The notes under the pieces were generated by a model. That model searched no databases. It was given only the letters and a program-made list of their open reading frames with translations, and was not told where the DNA came from. A stretch of 64,000 bases of DNA. It comes from Kingdonia uniflora. Its lineage: Eukaryota; Streptophyta; Magnoliopsida; Ranunculales; Circaeasteraceae. The stretch lies in the NCBI GenBank assembly GCA_014058105.1, contig JACGCM010001245.1, forward strand, positions 248,001 to 312,000. The letters are read 5' to 3'. Shown here in pieces: positions 32,750 through 44,089 of this stretch. Numbering within the stretch: position 1 is the first letter of the stretch; each line of letters opens with the position of its first letter. The position numbers and the translations under genes are program-made.

Positions 32750-33374
32750 TTAAATAATATTGATTGCCCCACGTAAATCAGGAGTCTGGGGTACTTCGTC
32801 ATCCGAGCTATCATCAAAAATAGTACCACAAGCTTTTACAAGTCCCTTGTAGAATTTTTTCCTCACATTCAACTCGTCATATTGTTCCCAAAAATGCGTC
32901 CTCATTTCAATGCATTTTGCCAGTTTCTCCTCATTCATCTTTGCCCTCACTTCATCGAGCAACTTGCCTTGTTCTTGCTCCATTGCTTTACGAGCATCGC
33001 TAAATTGATCCCTTATATCTTTTTCATAGGTGGCCTTTAACAATGCCAAAGCCTCTTTTATCTCTTTCTCTGCTACTTTCTTCGCTCCACCTAGCAGCAG
33101 CTTCATCTTCCCTCTTCACCAACAATGTTGCTCGAGTCCACATACCACCGCATCATTCAGGAGGATGCCAAAACTGTAATTTGACACGAAACTCAAAGTC
33201 CTCCTCAGCCTCCTTCACTTCTGCCTCGCTCATCCCTTCGTAATCAAGCTCTTCTGGATCTTCCATTTGCATATCATAGTTTTGAGATCAAAAATATCAA
33301 GTATATTGCACCCAGTACATCGCTTGAACACGTCTAAAGACACCATCTCGAGCCTAAGTTCTCGTATTCACCAT
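32750..33374 (-). pseudogene. Tat-D antisense gene 2: MVNTRT start and coiled coil
   Basis: On the minus strand the ATG at 33374 opens MVNTRT, then a stop (33354-33356), ARDGVFRRVQAMYW, and, after two more stops, a clear block [21 protein letters not shown] that resembles YHGMTLEEVEEADD of the Tat-B gene. A frame change then leads to a 118-codon coiled coil (32750-33106) with [20 protein letters not shown] and [16 protein letters not shown], closing with an acidic DDSSDDE stretch. It is antisense to pol, with its own TATA box 37 bases upstream. It is shorter than the Tat-A and Tat-B antisense genes. No enzymatic motif was seen. Confidence 0.6.
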
Positions 33375-33410
33375 CTTGCATGAATGCCTCACATCTGCAG
33401 TAACAAGAGT

Positions 33411-33418
33411 TATTTATA
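33411..33418 (-). promoter_or_regulatory. TATA box before Tat-D antisense gene 2
   Basis: A perfect TATAAATA on the minus strand, in GGGGGTATAAATAAC, lies 37 bases before the MVNTR ATG. The spacing suits a very short 5' leader. Confidence 0.55.
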
Positions 33419-33631
33419 CCCCCTCCAGTCCTGGTTTAACTCACCTGCATTTACTCTACCTTGGAACTCTACAATTTCAAAGTCAAATCAATCAACCTAA
33501 AAATTTGTTATGGGACCCAATCAGTCAAATACATTCGATATGTTATGACAACCCATCAACATTATATGTGCACTCACGTTCGACATTTTACCTTCGATTA
33601 TTTCAAACTACAATTGATATTTTTTGTAAGG

Positions 33632-33988
33632 CTACTTCCCCAGATGAAGGCAGCAAAAAATATCAAGAAACCTCTTGCGTTCGGCAAGATCCCTGGACGC
33701 CCATCTAAGCTTCAAATCTTCATCATCAACACAAACAGTTACCATTTCTACCCCAAACTGACGCACTCCATTACCTTCAACAGTGCATGATGACACAATT
33801 ATTTCCAACAGATACGCCTCTTCTCTCTTTTGACCTATCACCCACCCCAACGTCGTGACATGATCACATAACGAATTATCACCAATCAGTTTGTGCATAA
33901 TTTTTCCCTCAGGCTGTCCATCATCTTCCGCGTCAGACAACGCATTATACCATACTTGGGACGGCATCTTTCTAAAAACTGCCACCAT
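33632..33988 (-). CDS. Tat-D antisense gene 1: intact 118-codon orphan frame
   Basis: The minus-strand frame from ATG 33988 (MVAVFRKMPSQVWYNALSDAEDD) runs uninterrupted to a stop after LDIFCCLHLGK. It is rich in charged residues, with an acidic patch near residue 20, REEAYLLEIIVSS in the middle and RWASRDLAERKRF near the end. No family was recognised. A TATA box (34008-34015) is only 20 bases before this ATG, so the second Met (MPSQVW, 33967) may be the true start. It lies nearest the LTR, the position held by antisense gene 1 in Tat-B and Tat-F, but shares no clear sequence with them. Confidence 0.45.
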   Translation of the reverse strand: MVAVFRKMPSQVWYNALSDAEDDGQPEGKIMHKLIGDNSLCDHVTTLGWVIGQKREEAYLLEIIVSSCTVEGNGVRQFGVEMVTVCVDDEDLKLRWASRDLAERKRFLDIFCCLHLGK

Positions 33989-34007
33989 TTCACCCTCAAT
34001 AGACCCC

Positions 34008-34015
34008 TATTTATA
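34008..34015 (-). promoter_or_regulatory. TATA box before Tat-D antisense gene 1
   Basis: TATAAATA on the minus strand, in GGGTATAAATAGGGG, is a consensus plant TATA context. It drives away from the 3' LTR toward the antisense frames. Confidence 0.6.
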
Positions 34016-34186
34016 CCCAATGTAACTCTGTCATATTCACTGAACTGCATTAATTGCGCCTCAGGAATGACTTGACCAAATACAATTCTTTTGACCTCAG
34101 AAATAACACAGACGACTCATCTTCTCATTCGAAAACCTCTTCAGCTTCCAACTTCTTCTCGACACAACCACAAGTGCTTCTGTCCA

Positions 34187-34197
34187 GAATGGGGAAA
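34187..34197 (+). promoter_or_regulatory. Tat-D polypurine tract
   Basis: AGAATGGGGAA lies just before the LTR TG. It is shorter than the tracts of Tat-B and Tat-F, but in the same register before TGYAGTRGC. Confidence 0.5.
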
Positions 34198-34198
34198 T

Positions 34199-34680
34199 TG
34201 CAGTAGCATATTCCCCAGATTCGACAAGAGTAAGCCAGTAAAGTGCAATAGAAAATAGCCACATATGATCGAAGGCCATCAATCGAGAAGTTACTATAAG
34301 TCCTCGACTTCCAAAAAGTAGTCGTTGAAGCCTGGTCAAGAAAGAACTGTTAGAGATCCACAAAGTTCGCCCACTCCCCCAGAATATGAGACTATTTCTT
34401 TCTTTTTGTAAAACTACATGTATGACTATAAATAGAGGGCAGAGAATAGATTTTACAGGACCGCAATCTCTTACTATTCTTACATCTAAAACCCAACATC
34501 ACTCCAAAATGTGTAGTAATTAGCATCTTACTGGATTTTACATAAAAATCCTCCTCGAGGTCGTGGTTTTTCTCAGCCTTTGCTGAGTTTTCCACGTAAA
34601 ATCTTGCTTTATCGAGCTTTATTGAATTCTCTTCACGAATAAGTATTGGCGAAGATTCTCCTTCTAAAAAACACGCCACT
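34199..34680 (+). repeat. Tat-D 3' LTR (right end approximate)
   Basis: It starts TGCAGTAGCATATTCC, like the Tat-F LTR start TGTAGTAGCTTATTCC. It has a TATA box (TATAAATA, 34427-34434) and then GAGGTCGTGGTTTTTCTC...GAGTTTTCCACG, matching the R/U5 part of the Tat-A LTR. The 3' limit is set by comparison of U5 length only. No second copy or target duplication is present. Confidence 0.6.
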
Positions 34681-35080
34681 ATAATATGAACAAAAAGATT
34701 TATGAAGGTGTGGTAGCAATTGCTGTATTGGTTGCAGAAGCATTGTGTCACCTAAGCATTGATGTTTTATTGCTTCGTAGAGAAATAGAGTTTAATTTTC
34801 TCATACTCAAGGAGGGGAGGGTAATAATGTAACTGATATTTATTGTAAAGATAAGTTTTTAAGATGGTGCTCGATAGTAACAAATTATTCGATAATTTAC
34901 TAAAAAAATGCATAATTAAAAGATTACTAAGAAAAAAATGGCGAGGGAAATTAACAATTGACAAAAATTAAAATTAAAAATGGCACGACTTCCGAGGCAC
35001 ATGGCAATGTCAAAGACTATAGAGGGAGGGAGAGATTAAGAGGGAGATTCTTCAGATGTTGTAATTACGACATTATTTCA
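34681..35080. other. Unassigned A/T-rich sequence
   Basis: No gene is visible here. A short purine-rich run (GGAGGGGAGGG, 34811-34821) and AT-rich DNA lead to the RPB5-like fragment. Confidence 0.4.
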
Positions 35081-35084
35081 AGTT

Positions 35085-35300
35085 ATAGAACATAGCCGAA
35101 TTGGAGAACTGAGCCAAAATAGGAGAGCAGTCTTGAGGGACCGGGGATACTTTGTTGGAGATTCCAAGATCAATTTGAGTAGAGTGAAATTTATCGCAAA
35201 GTTCAGGAAAAGTATTAAGAGAGAAGATCTCACCATTCTTAAGGCTAAATCAGACAATGTCATTGATAACGTATTCATCTTTTTATCAGAGAGATATCTT
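35085..35300 (+). pseudogene. Fragment resembling RNA polymerase subunit 5 (RPB5/NRPB5 family)
   Basis: One frame reads RIGELSQNRRAVLRDRGYFVGD, SKINLSRVKFIAKFRKSIKREDLTI and KAKSDNVIDNVFIFLSER. The RPB5 N-terminal domain has the same order: RR-V, LRDRGY, an IN/LNM strand, F-KF, MKREDL, K-K-ND and D-I-VFF. Two residues seem missing before LRDRGY, and homology stops at about 35290. RPB5 is a shared subunit of nuclear RNA polymerases. The full protein is about 200 residues, so only about a third is present. No start Met fits family position 1. It looks like a gene fragment carried or left by a transposon, or a decayed pseudogene. Confidence 0.6.
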
Positions 35301-35354
35301 CAAACGCTTTTAGTTGATTACATTGTCTGCTGTTGCCGTTTAAGTATTTTATTT

Positions 35355-36458
35355 TGGGTAAATTAGCTTTTAGATCCAAAATAATGATCACAAATTGGTC
35401 TAACCCTCTATGATTGTCATTTTTAGCTTATGGACCCTTAAACACCCTGGAGCTGTTAGCTTTTGTTAAAATACCAAAATTACAATTTTTATTATATTTT
35501 AAGCTTTAATTAGAAAATCCACGTGTTAAATAATTATCCAGTTGGAATATCCACGTGGACATTTCTCAGTGTCTACGTGGATTGAGCGTCAACTTCATCT
35601 CCTTCTCCTCCATTGTTCTAAAACTAAAGTTAGAAAAATTATGAAGAAATTCAAAACTAAATTAAAACACAAAGTAAAATCCATTAACAAGTAACAACTA
35701 ACAGCATTAATATGAACATCATCATCTTCACAAAAAACCCAAAATGAAACCCCAAAAAAATATTTTCCAACAAACCCAAAATTTTGGGCTTCTTCCAAAA
35801 AATCCCCTCCTTAAAACTAAAAAAAACCTAACAACTAATATAAGAACATCCTCCTCTTCTGATGGGGAGGTTCATCATCTTCATCGTCACCCTCATCACC
35901 GTCATCATTATCATCATCATCTTCCTCACCACCACCACCCTCTAACAACTCACGGTCCTCTCGACGTCGAAGTCCTCTTCGGGACTTTCGTTCGAGGTGT
36001 CGTCGCTGTGCTCGAGGTGTCGTGGCATCTCTTCTTTATCACTATTATTGTAGTCGGATGTTAGGGGTGTTAGTGGAATGAAATCAGACATTGTTGAGGC
36101 TTAAGACTTGTGAGAGAGAGAAAAATGATAGAGGGAGATAGAGAGGTTAGAGTGTTGGACTTGAGGTTATACAAGTTTTGAAACTGACAGTGAGTTAAAC
36201 ATTAATCAATGCGTCTCTCCCATTAATTCCCCATGTAACCACTCAAGAACTATGCATAATGACCCTATTTTTGTGATTTTGTATTTAGGCCCTCTGTGTT
36301 TGAAGTATGTTAACTTTTAGACCCTGCACGTTTGGAACACGTAAGATGCACAAGGTAATTTATGGCACATAAAACACAACTCGATTACCAATTGTAATTT
36401 AGGGATTGTTAGATCAAGGCAAAAGGGAAGGTCATTACAATACAAGGTAAGCTAAAAT
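35355..36458. other. Unassigned sequence before the Mutator-like transposase
   Basis: 35355 begins GGGTAAATTAGCTTTTAG, a phrase like the ends of many plant Mutator-like elements. 35860-35940 is a low-complexity CATCATCAC stretch. No convincing terminal inverted repeat partner was found. Frames here are compositional. Confidence 0.3.
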
Positions 36459-38008
36459 TTGAATTTTCTTATTATACCATTTAAAACCATGCCTCATGAT
36501 GAAATTTATGACGTATTTCACCTAATAATCGTATATGGTGGGGAGTGGAATGAACCATGTAAGAGTGGGTACGAAGTGAGTCAATACAAGGGTGATAATT
36601 ATTTAGTCTTAATTGTGCCTGTAAATAATAGTTTTGTGGAACTATTGGGATTAATTGCTACAAGAATAGACGACGAGCATGGTCCAGATAATAATGTTCT
36701 TATGAGGAGGGTGTGATTGGATTGTTAATTATTGTAGATGGTGTTTTGCATGCCGTTAGTAATGATTTAGAAGTTGATGTTTAGGCACATTCAGAAAGAC
36801 CCAGTTCATGGGTATTACAGAGTTTTCATGGAAACAGAGGAAATACCTGAAATAGTGCCAATCCCTGTTGACGAATCACCATTATAGTTAGGATATGATA
36901 AACTGAAAATCAAAACAAAAAGTCTACTAGATGTTTAAAGAAAATAACTAGACTTTTAAAAGTGCCTACTTCTAAGGGTTTTAAAGCAAAAACCCAATCA
37001 CAAAAACCTAAGGTGAAGAATGTTAGGGATGATTACCTTTTTGAGGAAGAGCTCGATGATCTAACCAAAGACTATGCCAGTGAATAAGAAGTTAAAATTA
37101 AGAAAGAGGATGTAGATAATGAAAATGAGGAATTTGCAAGATAGACAAGAGATGAGCTTATGAGGCAATTTAAGAACAATAAGTTTGAAGACTTAACTAA
37201 GGACTTATTCTTTGACAATGTAGATGTTGAAGAAGACTACCATAGTAACCATGCATCACAGGATGTTGATGATGTTCCTACAATGGATGACATAGAGGAT
37301 CATGAAGGTTTGGCTAATAATAGAGATTTTGTGATGGGTTCTTCAAACTATTATGAGAAAGAAGATCATGATGATAAGGAACCCTTTCTGCCAACTCAAG
37401 CACCAAAGTCTATGTTGACAATTGGGATAGAGTGGCCAAATATATCTGAGTGTAGGTCATTTATGAGGAATTTTGCAATTACTCAGAGGTTCACATTTAG
37501 ACAAAAGAAGAATAAAAGTAAGATAATTAGATATGTGTGTAAAGAAAGATCAAGTTATCCTTTGTGGGTGTTCATAACAAGGTTAATTGATGGTCACACC
37601 ATGATACTTAAAAAGGGGTATTTTGTACATGAATGAAGTGGTAAGAATGGCACATTGAACAGAAATGCAAATGCTATTTGAGTTGTAAAGGAGATTAAGA
37701 ATTTAATCAGATATGCAAATACAACCAAGCCAATACAGATATCTGATATTGTGTATAGAATTTTTGGAGTAAGAGTTTCATATTACACTACATGGAATGC
37801 AAGGAACATGGTGATGGAGAAGATAGTAGGGTCATATGATAGAGGTTATGCTTTATGTCCAGAACTATGTGTTCAGATTCAAAAATCAAACCCTGGTAGT
37901 ATTACCACTTGTAATAGGGAAGATGGTAATCTTAAGTTTACCGACATGTGCAATAGGGTTAAGTCAACTCGCATTCATATGATCTACTCACTACTTGAGA
38001 TTTTTTAG
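36459..38008 (+). pseudogene. Mutator-like (MULE) transposase, N-terminal half
   Basis: An N-terminal block (36459-36716) has the IVYGGEWNE...YLVLIVPVNNSFVELLGLI pattern of MULE transposases. An acidic linker (37160-37400) follows, then the MuDR DNA-binding-type domain (37420-37620): IGIEWPNISECRSFMRNFAI, RYVCKERSSYPLWVF and GHTMILKKGYFVHE (standard CKxxxCPW...HxC; here the Cys/His set is degraded). The next block (37675-38008) reads YANTTKPIQISDIVYRIFGVRVSYYTTWNAR, then GSYDRGYALCPELCVQIQKSNPGS, the usual lead-in to the catalytic domain. The DDE catalytic part is missing. Stops occur at 36714, 36782 and 37636. Confidence 0.75.
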
Positions 38009-38837
38009 AAGCCCGACATACTCATTATTCATCACTTATTTTCGCAGTAAAGTAAAGGAAATAAATTCAATCAAAAACCCCAATCACAAATTATAATAAG
38101 AATCCAACCAAACTGAAGATATTCATTTTCGTTCATCACAGGTTCACAGTAGAGATCATTAACTCCATTATTAGGCAAGCCCTTAATCAAACAACTTACT
38201 GAAGCAAAGAAATTACCTAAGATACCGACAATTTATCTTCGCTGAATCCCCGATTAACAAATGTCATAAGCTATAGAAATCATCATGAGGATAAGGAAGT
38301 CCATTAGATGTGACTTGAAGGAATGCTACCATACTATCTCACCTCCTCATATGTAACGGATAGAAAGGATCCCTCATCTGTTTCCGCCAAATCAAATGGA
38401 GAAGACGGCGCCATTGAAATCAATCCAACCCCACTTTTAAATCAGAGTCCAATTCACAAAAGGGCAAAAAACCCTAAATCAGTAGGGTCAAAGGGTACTC
38501 TAAAATCCAAATTTATCAAGCATGTAAGCACAAAACTATCCAAAATCAATCCTAAGAGCATAAATAAATTAAAAACTATACCTGAAAATTACGATTTCAA
38601 CTCAAACTCAACATCATCGATGAACAAAGGCAGTCACAACATCTAAATTAAAAAAAAATTGTGATCAAAATTAGGATTTGTAGAGAGAGAGAATTGGGGA
38701 TTTTGCAGAGAGAGAGAGAGATTGGAGAAGCAATATTTGTAGTAAAGAAGAAAGGAAGAGACTGGACTCTGGAGAGATCGAGAGAGATGAGAGAAGAAAC
38801 AAAAATTAAAGTGTTTACCCTTCATAAAACACCATTT
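38009..38837. other. Unassigned sequence between MULE fragment and Copia-E LTR
   Basis: No supported gene is seen. A frame at 38323-38646 is Ser/Lys/Asn-rich and has no recognised homology. 38680-38780 is a GA-rich stretch with GAGAGAGA runs. Confidence 0.35.
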
Positions 38838-39107
38838 TGTTGAGAGATAATCAATATAGAGTAATATAACAGTACTATATTGTATGAATAAAAGGAGAGA
38901 GAGAAGAGAGATTTCTTATTGATCCATCATTCTTGTATTCTCTGTACGTAATACAGATATATAAAGATAACCCTGCAACAAAGGTTACCTAACCTACTTA
39001 AACTCTCCCCATAACCCTCTATCGGGCCTATGGGCTTGTTAAAAGTTCTAATAGGACACCCCAACCCTGTTGGGTTCCTAGCTTGGGATTGGACCCAACT
39101 CCTAGCA
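38838..39107 (-). repeat. Copia-E LTR
   Basis: On the minus strand it runs TGCTAGGAGTTGGGTCC ... CTCTCAACA. A purine-rich ACCCCAAGGGGTAG precedes it as a possible polypurine tract. The U3 half recurs at 54040-54161. Confidence 0.6.
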
Positions 39108-41385
39108 CTACCCCTTGGGGTGTTTCATACTAGGATAACTTGCCTCATTAAAAACTCTACCTAGCAAAACCCCTTGGGAAAAAAGTTGTGCGAGGAAAGA
39201 GTACAATCCTATGCCCTGTATGGGTTATGGACGCGTATACGTTGCCTCATTAAAACCTCCAGCAAGTAAAACCTCCTAGGATAAAAATTGTGCTATCAGG
39301 AAAAAGAGTACAACACGCATGTATCTATGTCAGGCTGGGACTACTCCCCCTGACGTCGATCTACCAGAGATCTATCTCCCTAAGATATTGATAAGTAAAT
39401 CTTTTGCATGCCGATTCCGTGTACTAGCTGCTTGAACGTAAGTGGTGCAAGAGTCTTCGTGCATGGATTTGCAAAGATGTCTTCTAAAATATCTTCAAAA
39501 ACGCCAATCTCATTTGCCTTTTATAATTCATAAGGTTGGAATGGCTTCTATGAAATGTGATTCGTTCTATCGCTATTGACTTGAATGATGCAAGATGAAT
39601 TATCTTCATGCATAGTCGATATTTTATCTTGGATAGAACACGCCATAACTTCGGTTAATAAGATGTGTCTTAGAGCGCAACCATCATTCTCTGTCAGCTT
39701 CATGAAGTGCAAGAATCTTCGTGGCTCGAGGTGTAGCTACCGCCGTCTGCTTCATCAATCTCTAAGAATCATTATGTATCCCCCGTACATAAGCATATAA
39801 TCCACTTGACAATGGCCTCTATGTGGGTCTGAGAAATATTCTGCATCGGTGTACTCTATACTTTAAAGTTTACCATTTTGAGTAGAATAGACCCCAGTCT
39901 TTCATATCGATCAGATACCTCAGAATGTGCCTGATCTCAATCTAGTACCTTTGGGAAGGAACAAAACTATGGCAAGCCAAACAGTTCACTGTGAATTAGT
40001 TATTGGGTGTAGTATACCCAGCTAACTATAGCAAAGCACCTCCTAGCTATCGCATCATAGTCTTAGGAATTTCTCCCCTCATTAAGATGGTGGAAGATGT
40101 CGTTGTCCACACCCAAGTAATGGACACGCAATAAATGACTTAACACCATGTTCTACATCCATATAGAAGTATTAGATAACTTTTCTGATATATATTGTTT
40201 AGTGTATGAGTGCGACTATCAAAATGTTTGATCTACAAAATGAGACACTCTTAATTTCCCAAGGTCTTGCATTTTGAATTCCTTTCCAAGGTATTCGGCG
40301 GCTCTCGTAATCTCCCTCGGAGGTCTAATGATATTTAAATCATTTAGTACACTGTTATGATGAGTGAAGCAAATATCTGTGTTCTAAATAAAAACACATG
40401 GACAGATAAGGATATTTGTAAAGTCCCCAACCTTCAAATACTCAGTCAATACTTATTATGTCACATGGGCCCATTGCTTCAAGTCAACAATAACTTTTCC
40501 AGTTTTACTACGTACACACCTCGTGTGTCGAGCTTAGTTGCTTTCAGAAGCTTATACCTTCCTAGGTAGCTTCATGTATATATTTATATCTAGTTTCCTA
40601 TATAGATACGCGGTATTTACATCAGACGTATGTCTAGCTTGTCCTAGACAACTTGACAGACAGATTAGTACTGAAACATTATAGCTTCCATAACTGGGTA
40701 GTAGGTCACACTGGAATTGATGCCAGATCTCTTAAAGATTTCCTGAGCAACTAGTCTTGCCTTGACCATATTATTTTTCTGAGGTAATCGTGTTTCTGAA
40801 CCTTTCCTATTTATAACTGATAGGCTCAATGGTGTCACTTCACATTATGCGCAAGCTGAGCTCTGCTTGGATTCCAGATACCTTATCGATAAATCTCTAC
40901 TGAACGATCCAACATTGTGCTTATTACAAACTTTAAATAAATCGAGATCCCATTATTATCATACATGTATGAGCCACGTCGGGCTAGTCTCGTAATGCAT
41001 CAACTGGTCACATAGCTATTATTGCCTCGTCAATGAGTGGTTCCATCCTCGATGAACCGACTACACCATTAGTCATATTAGTCTAATATTTTGCAGCTCC
41101 CCGGCTCATAATACTTTTTTCCAACGGTGCTCCACTTTAAGCGCGAGCCTCATATTCGTTTGCGGTACTAATTCCTTTGGAATGTTCTGCTGCAGTACTA
41201 GTTCCCCCGGAATGTTCTACTATATAGGTGTATTACTTACAGGTACATACACTAACGGTACTTCAATAGTATCAATAAATGCGTCTAGTAATTCATTTAT
41301 GACCTATTGGAGGTTTCTAATCCGTTGAAACTTATTATCACCTACCTTATGTATAAGGATCTAGATGAGACAACGATGGCATTTT

Positions 41386-41595
41386 CTAAGACCTCTTGGA
41401 AACATCCTCAGGATTAACTGTCATATCTCCCCCCAATGTTGGAAATATCGTCTCATCAAAGTGGCAATTATTTGCCCTGCAGGATATACATCGCCAGTGG
41501 GTCCAAATATCCAGCGATAAATATGAATCATAACCCACATAATACCAGGCCAACATTGAGGGTCCCATCTTTATACATTGTGGTACGATTGGCAC
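41386..41595 (-). pseudogene. Copia-E integrase C-terminal fragment
   Basis: The minus-strand frame reads PQCIKMGPSMLAWYYVGYDSYLSLDIWTHW, then CHFDETIFPTLGGD. The pattern KMGPxRRLGxYVGYxSPSIxRYLEP...CxFxExxFPxLGG is standard at the end of copia integrases. It is the best surviving coding relic of Copia-E. Confidence 0.7.
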
Positions 41596-43884
41596 CTACA
41601 CAGAACATCCAAATGTTCATCGATGGGTTACACCGGGCACTTACCCAGTTACTAGTCGCTTTTGGGAAATAATAATTTGATGATTTGCTAAGGAACAAAC
41701 CCTAATCAGTGTTGTGGGAGTAAGAATGCATATCCTACATACTAGCCGGAAGTTGTGATCGTAATAACAGTAGCCTAGCGATTATCCTAAATCGCTTGAT
41801 TAGGTTTTCTGTCAATCCCGAGTTGAGTATGGTATGGGGTACACACGATGCTCAATCATCTATCCCACTTAGCAGTAAAATAATCATCAAAAGCATGTGA
41901 GTCACACTCTCAAGCCCCCGTCAAGTCGCATCGATCGACTTTGATCGGTTAATCTAGGAACTGAGCCTGCGATCGAATGATCTAAGTGAGAAGTCGTACT
42001 AACGTTGATTCCTAGATTTTATGAGTAGGAAAACGTAAGACCATCTCCTAGATACGTCTTTTAATACCATAAATATTCAAGTAGGCCACTATGTAGATAG
42101 AAAGGGTCACATGTGTCTCTATGGATGTGTTTGGAGCAATGGTTGGATATCCTACTCCACTTTGGTCATACTAGGATGAAATAATAGACTTCCCTTGAAA
42201 GCAATCGTTACACGTACACTCTCTGAATCTTTTTTCCTTTGAGATGTAATCCCGATAATTCTTCTCACTATCCGAGCCCTGAGGAGTGTATTGGAAACCA
42301 TTCCAATATCATATTCTAACCTTTAGACATGGAGTAAATGCGCAGAGCCTTGTCTGTCATTTTCTCCGATAGTCATTACGTGATAAGTATTATCATGTAT
42401 CTCCCTAAACTCAGTAGAATCCGGCTGGATTTTCTAGTTTATAAAGTAAACTAGATACCATGTATTGTACCGTTATAGAGTAATAGTGTGACGCATTTAG
42501 TATGTTCTATCATGTTAGCCACACCAATGATATTCATGTTAGCCATGCCAATGATATTCATGTCATCCCTGATGCACAAGGTTAGACAAGAAATATATTC
42601 ATATCTCAAAAGGATCGAGTGTGTTGTACTAATGTCTCTTAGACATATGCCACCACTCATTCGATTATCGGTCATGCTCAATGAGCAAATAGATCAATAG
42701 GCGGGTTGTATATAGTAAATCAACTATCATGCATTGAATTTAACTACTTCCCAAGTAAGAAATTCATAAAATAAAATCAAAGAACAAACTCACATAGATG
42801 GGATACCAAACCAGTGCATGTCATGAGCATTCTATTAAACTAATTAAACACTGAAGAGTTCATAACTCAATTAATGATAAAACTAATAAAGCAAAACTAC
42901 TATTTCAACAAGTAAAATTACTACTTGGCAATGTTCTCTAGGTGACATCATTCATCTATTAAGAATTTACTACTGTTCATTCTTAGAACTTGGTCCAATA
43001 CTGTATTGGTATCATGGGAGGAATCTAAAGTTGTAGACTATGTCGTAGCGTGGTCTTTGCTAGCTGTGATCGCATGATAAGTCTAGGGCTGATCTCTTTG
43101 GATAGTCGAGGGTGCCCTACAATTCTGTACCTGACTATCTTCTATCATTTAAGAATTCTTCCTATTCCATTTTAGTCCATTGGTGAACTTCATGTTCCCC
43201 TAGCCTCAGGTTACTGATGGCTGGAATTAAATCCTGCTGTTATTACCACCTCTCGTTAATCCACGGTTGGAACCCTATCTATAACTTCCCCTGTCACTAG
43301 ACCCAACATTATGTGACATTGTCACATGCTTACTATTAGTAGGCATAAGCTTTAGGTTCGAAACCAGTAGCTCATTGTTTTGCTCATAAATTAAGAAAAC
43401 GCTAATTAGATCTGCGTGCACAGTGATCTATCAAATGTTACCTCGGAAGTACAATATTTAAAGCATAGAAATAGTAATAAAATATTCCCAATATCTATAT
43501 TTACCTCAACTATTTCTCCATGTGAGATTATAGTGGAGTTGCACAGCCAAATAAAAATTTTACCGCAGTCGTATAATACTATCATAGTATAGGTTAATCC
43601 AATATCAGGCCTTCCTGAATATGGAGGCGAGGGTGCCAAACAAAGCTCTTACTTTGTTATTTAGAGACTCATTGTTCTCAGCAATAGTCTTTTCCAGATT
43701 CTGTAATATCAGATGGATTTCAGTATCTACACAGGTTAAGATTATTAGTACCTGAAATAGAAATTGTAGTATGGGAAGTACTCAATGTTCTGAATGTTAC
43801 CAACATCTATTATGCATGTATATAAATACCAGTAGTAGTACTTGATAAACATTCTTTGCATAGAGACAATTCATAGTATTCAAG

Positions 43885-44080
43885 TCAGTGATTCTCAATT
43901 ATTACTTGTTGGTGAACCTTGTTCATATCCTATTACTTATGAAATCCGATTTAAGTACATGATTTCTAATCATTACTTATAGTTCATTGTAAATAGCATT
44001 ATGGAGTACATGATTCACAATCATTACTTGTAAGTGAACCCTGTTCATGGCTTTATACTCATGAAATTCTATTAAGCGTC
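43885..44080. repeat. Imperfect short direct repeats
   Basis: Three partial copies contain GATTCxCAATxATTACTTG and GTGAACCxTGTTCAT, at about 43888, 43958 and 44011. They are probably part of decayed Copia-E terminal or leader sequence. Confidence 0.5.
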
Positions 44081-44089
44081 AAATTCCAA

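Larger units (their letters stand above)
26781..34680 (+). mobile_element. Tat-D: Tat-like Ty3/gypsy element lacking its 5' LTR
   Basis: Order on the plus strand: gag (N-terminus missing), protease, RT, RNase H, integrase, a 60-bp minisatellite, two antisense genes on the minus strand and a 3' LTR starting at 34199. It is the least decayed Tat copy here: the protease DTGS, RT YIDD, RNase H and integrase catalytic residues that I can read are present. A few stops and frameshifts remain. The left end fuses to Tat-B at about 26.7 kb. The right end of the LTR is approximate, because there is no second copy to compare. Confidence 0.8.
38838..43750 (-). mobile_element. Copia-E: heavily decayed Ty1/copia element
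   Basis: A 270-bp LTR (38838-39107) lies at the left, which is the 3' end. Internal sequence on the minus strand follows copia order when read from right to left: gag-like Arg/Gly-rich peptide (about 43200-43310, RGSYRxGSNRGLTRGG), integrase C-terminal phrase at 41595-41386 and RT/RNase H-like sequence near 39500-40300. No long frame survives. No 5' LTR or primer site was found on the right, so the limit at about 43.75 kb is approximate. Confidence 0.6.

Noticed and set aside
35744..36064. 106-codon His-rich frame
   Set aside because: It is produced by a CATCATCAC low-complexity run. No homology or gene context.
35355..38821. Possible terminal inverted repeats of the MULE (GGGTAAATT at 35355 and AAAGTGTTTACCC near 38821)
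   Set aside because: Only about seven bases pair well and no 9-bp target duplication is present.
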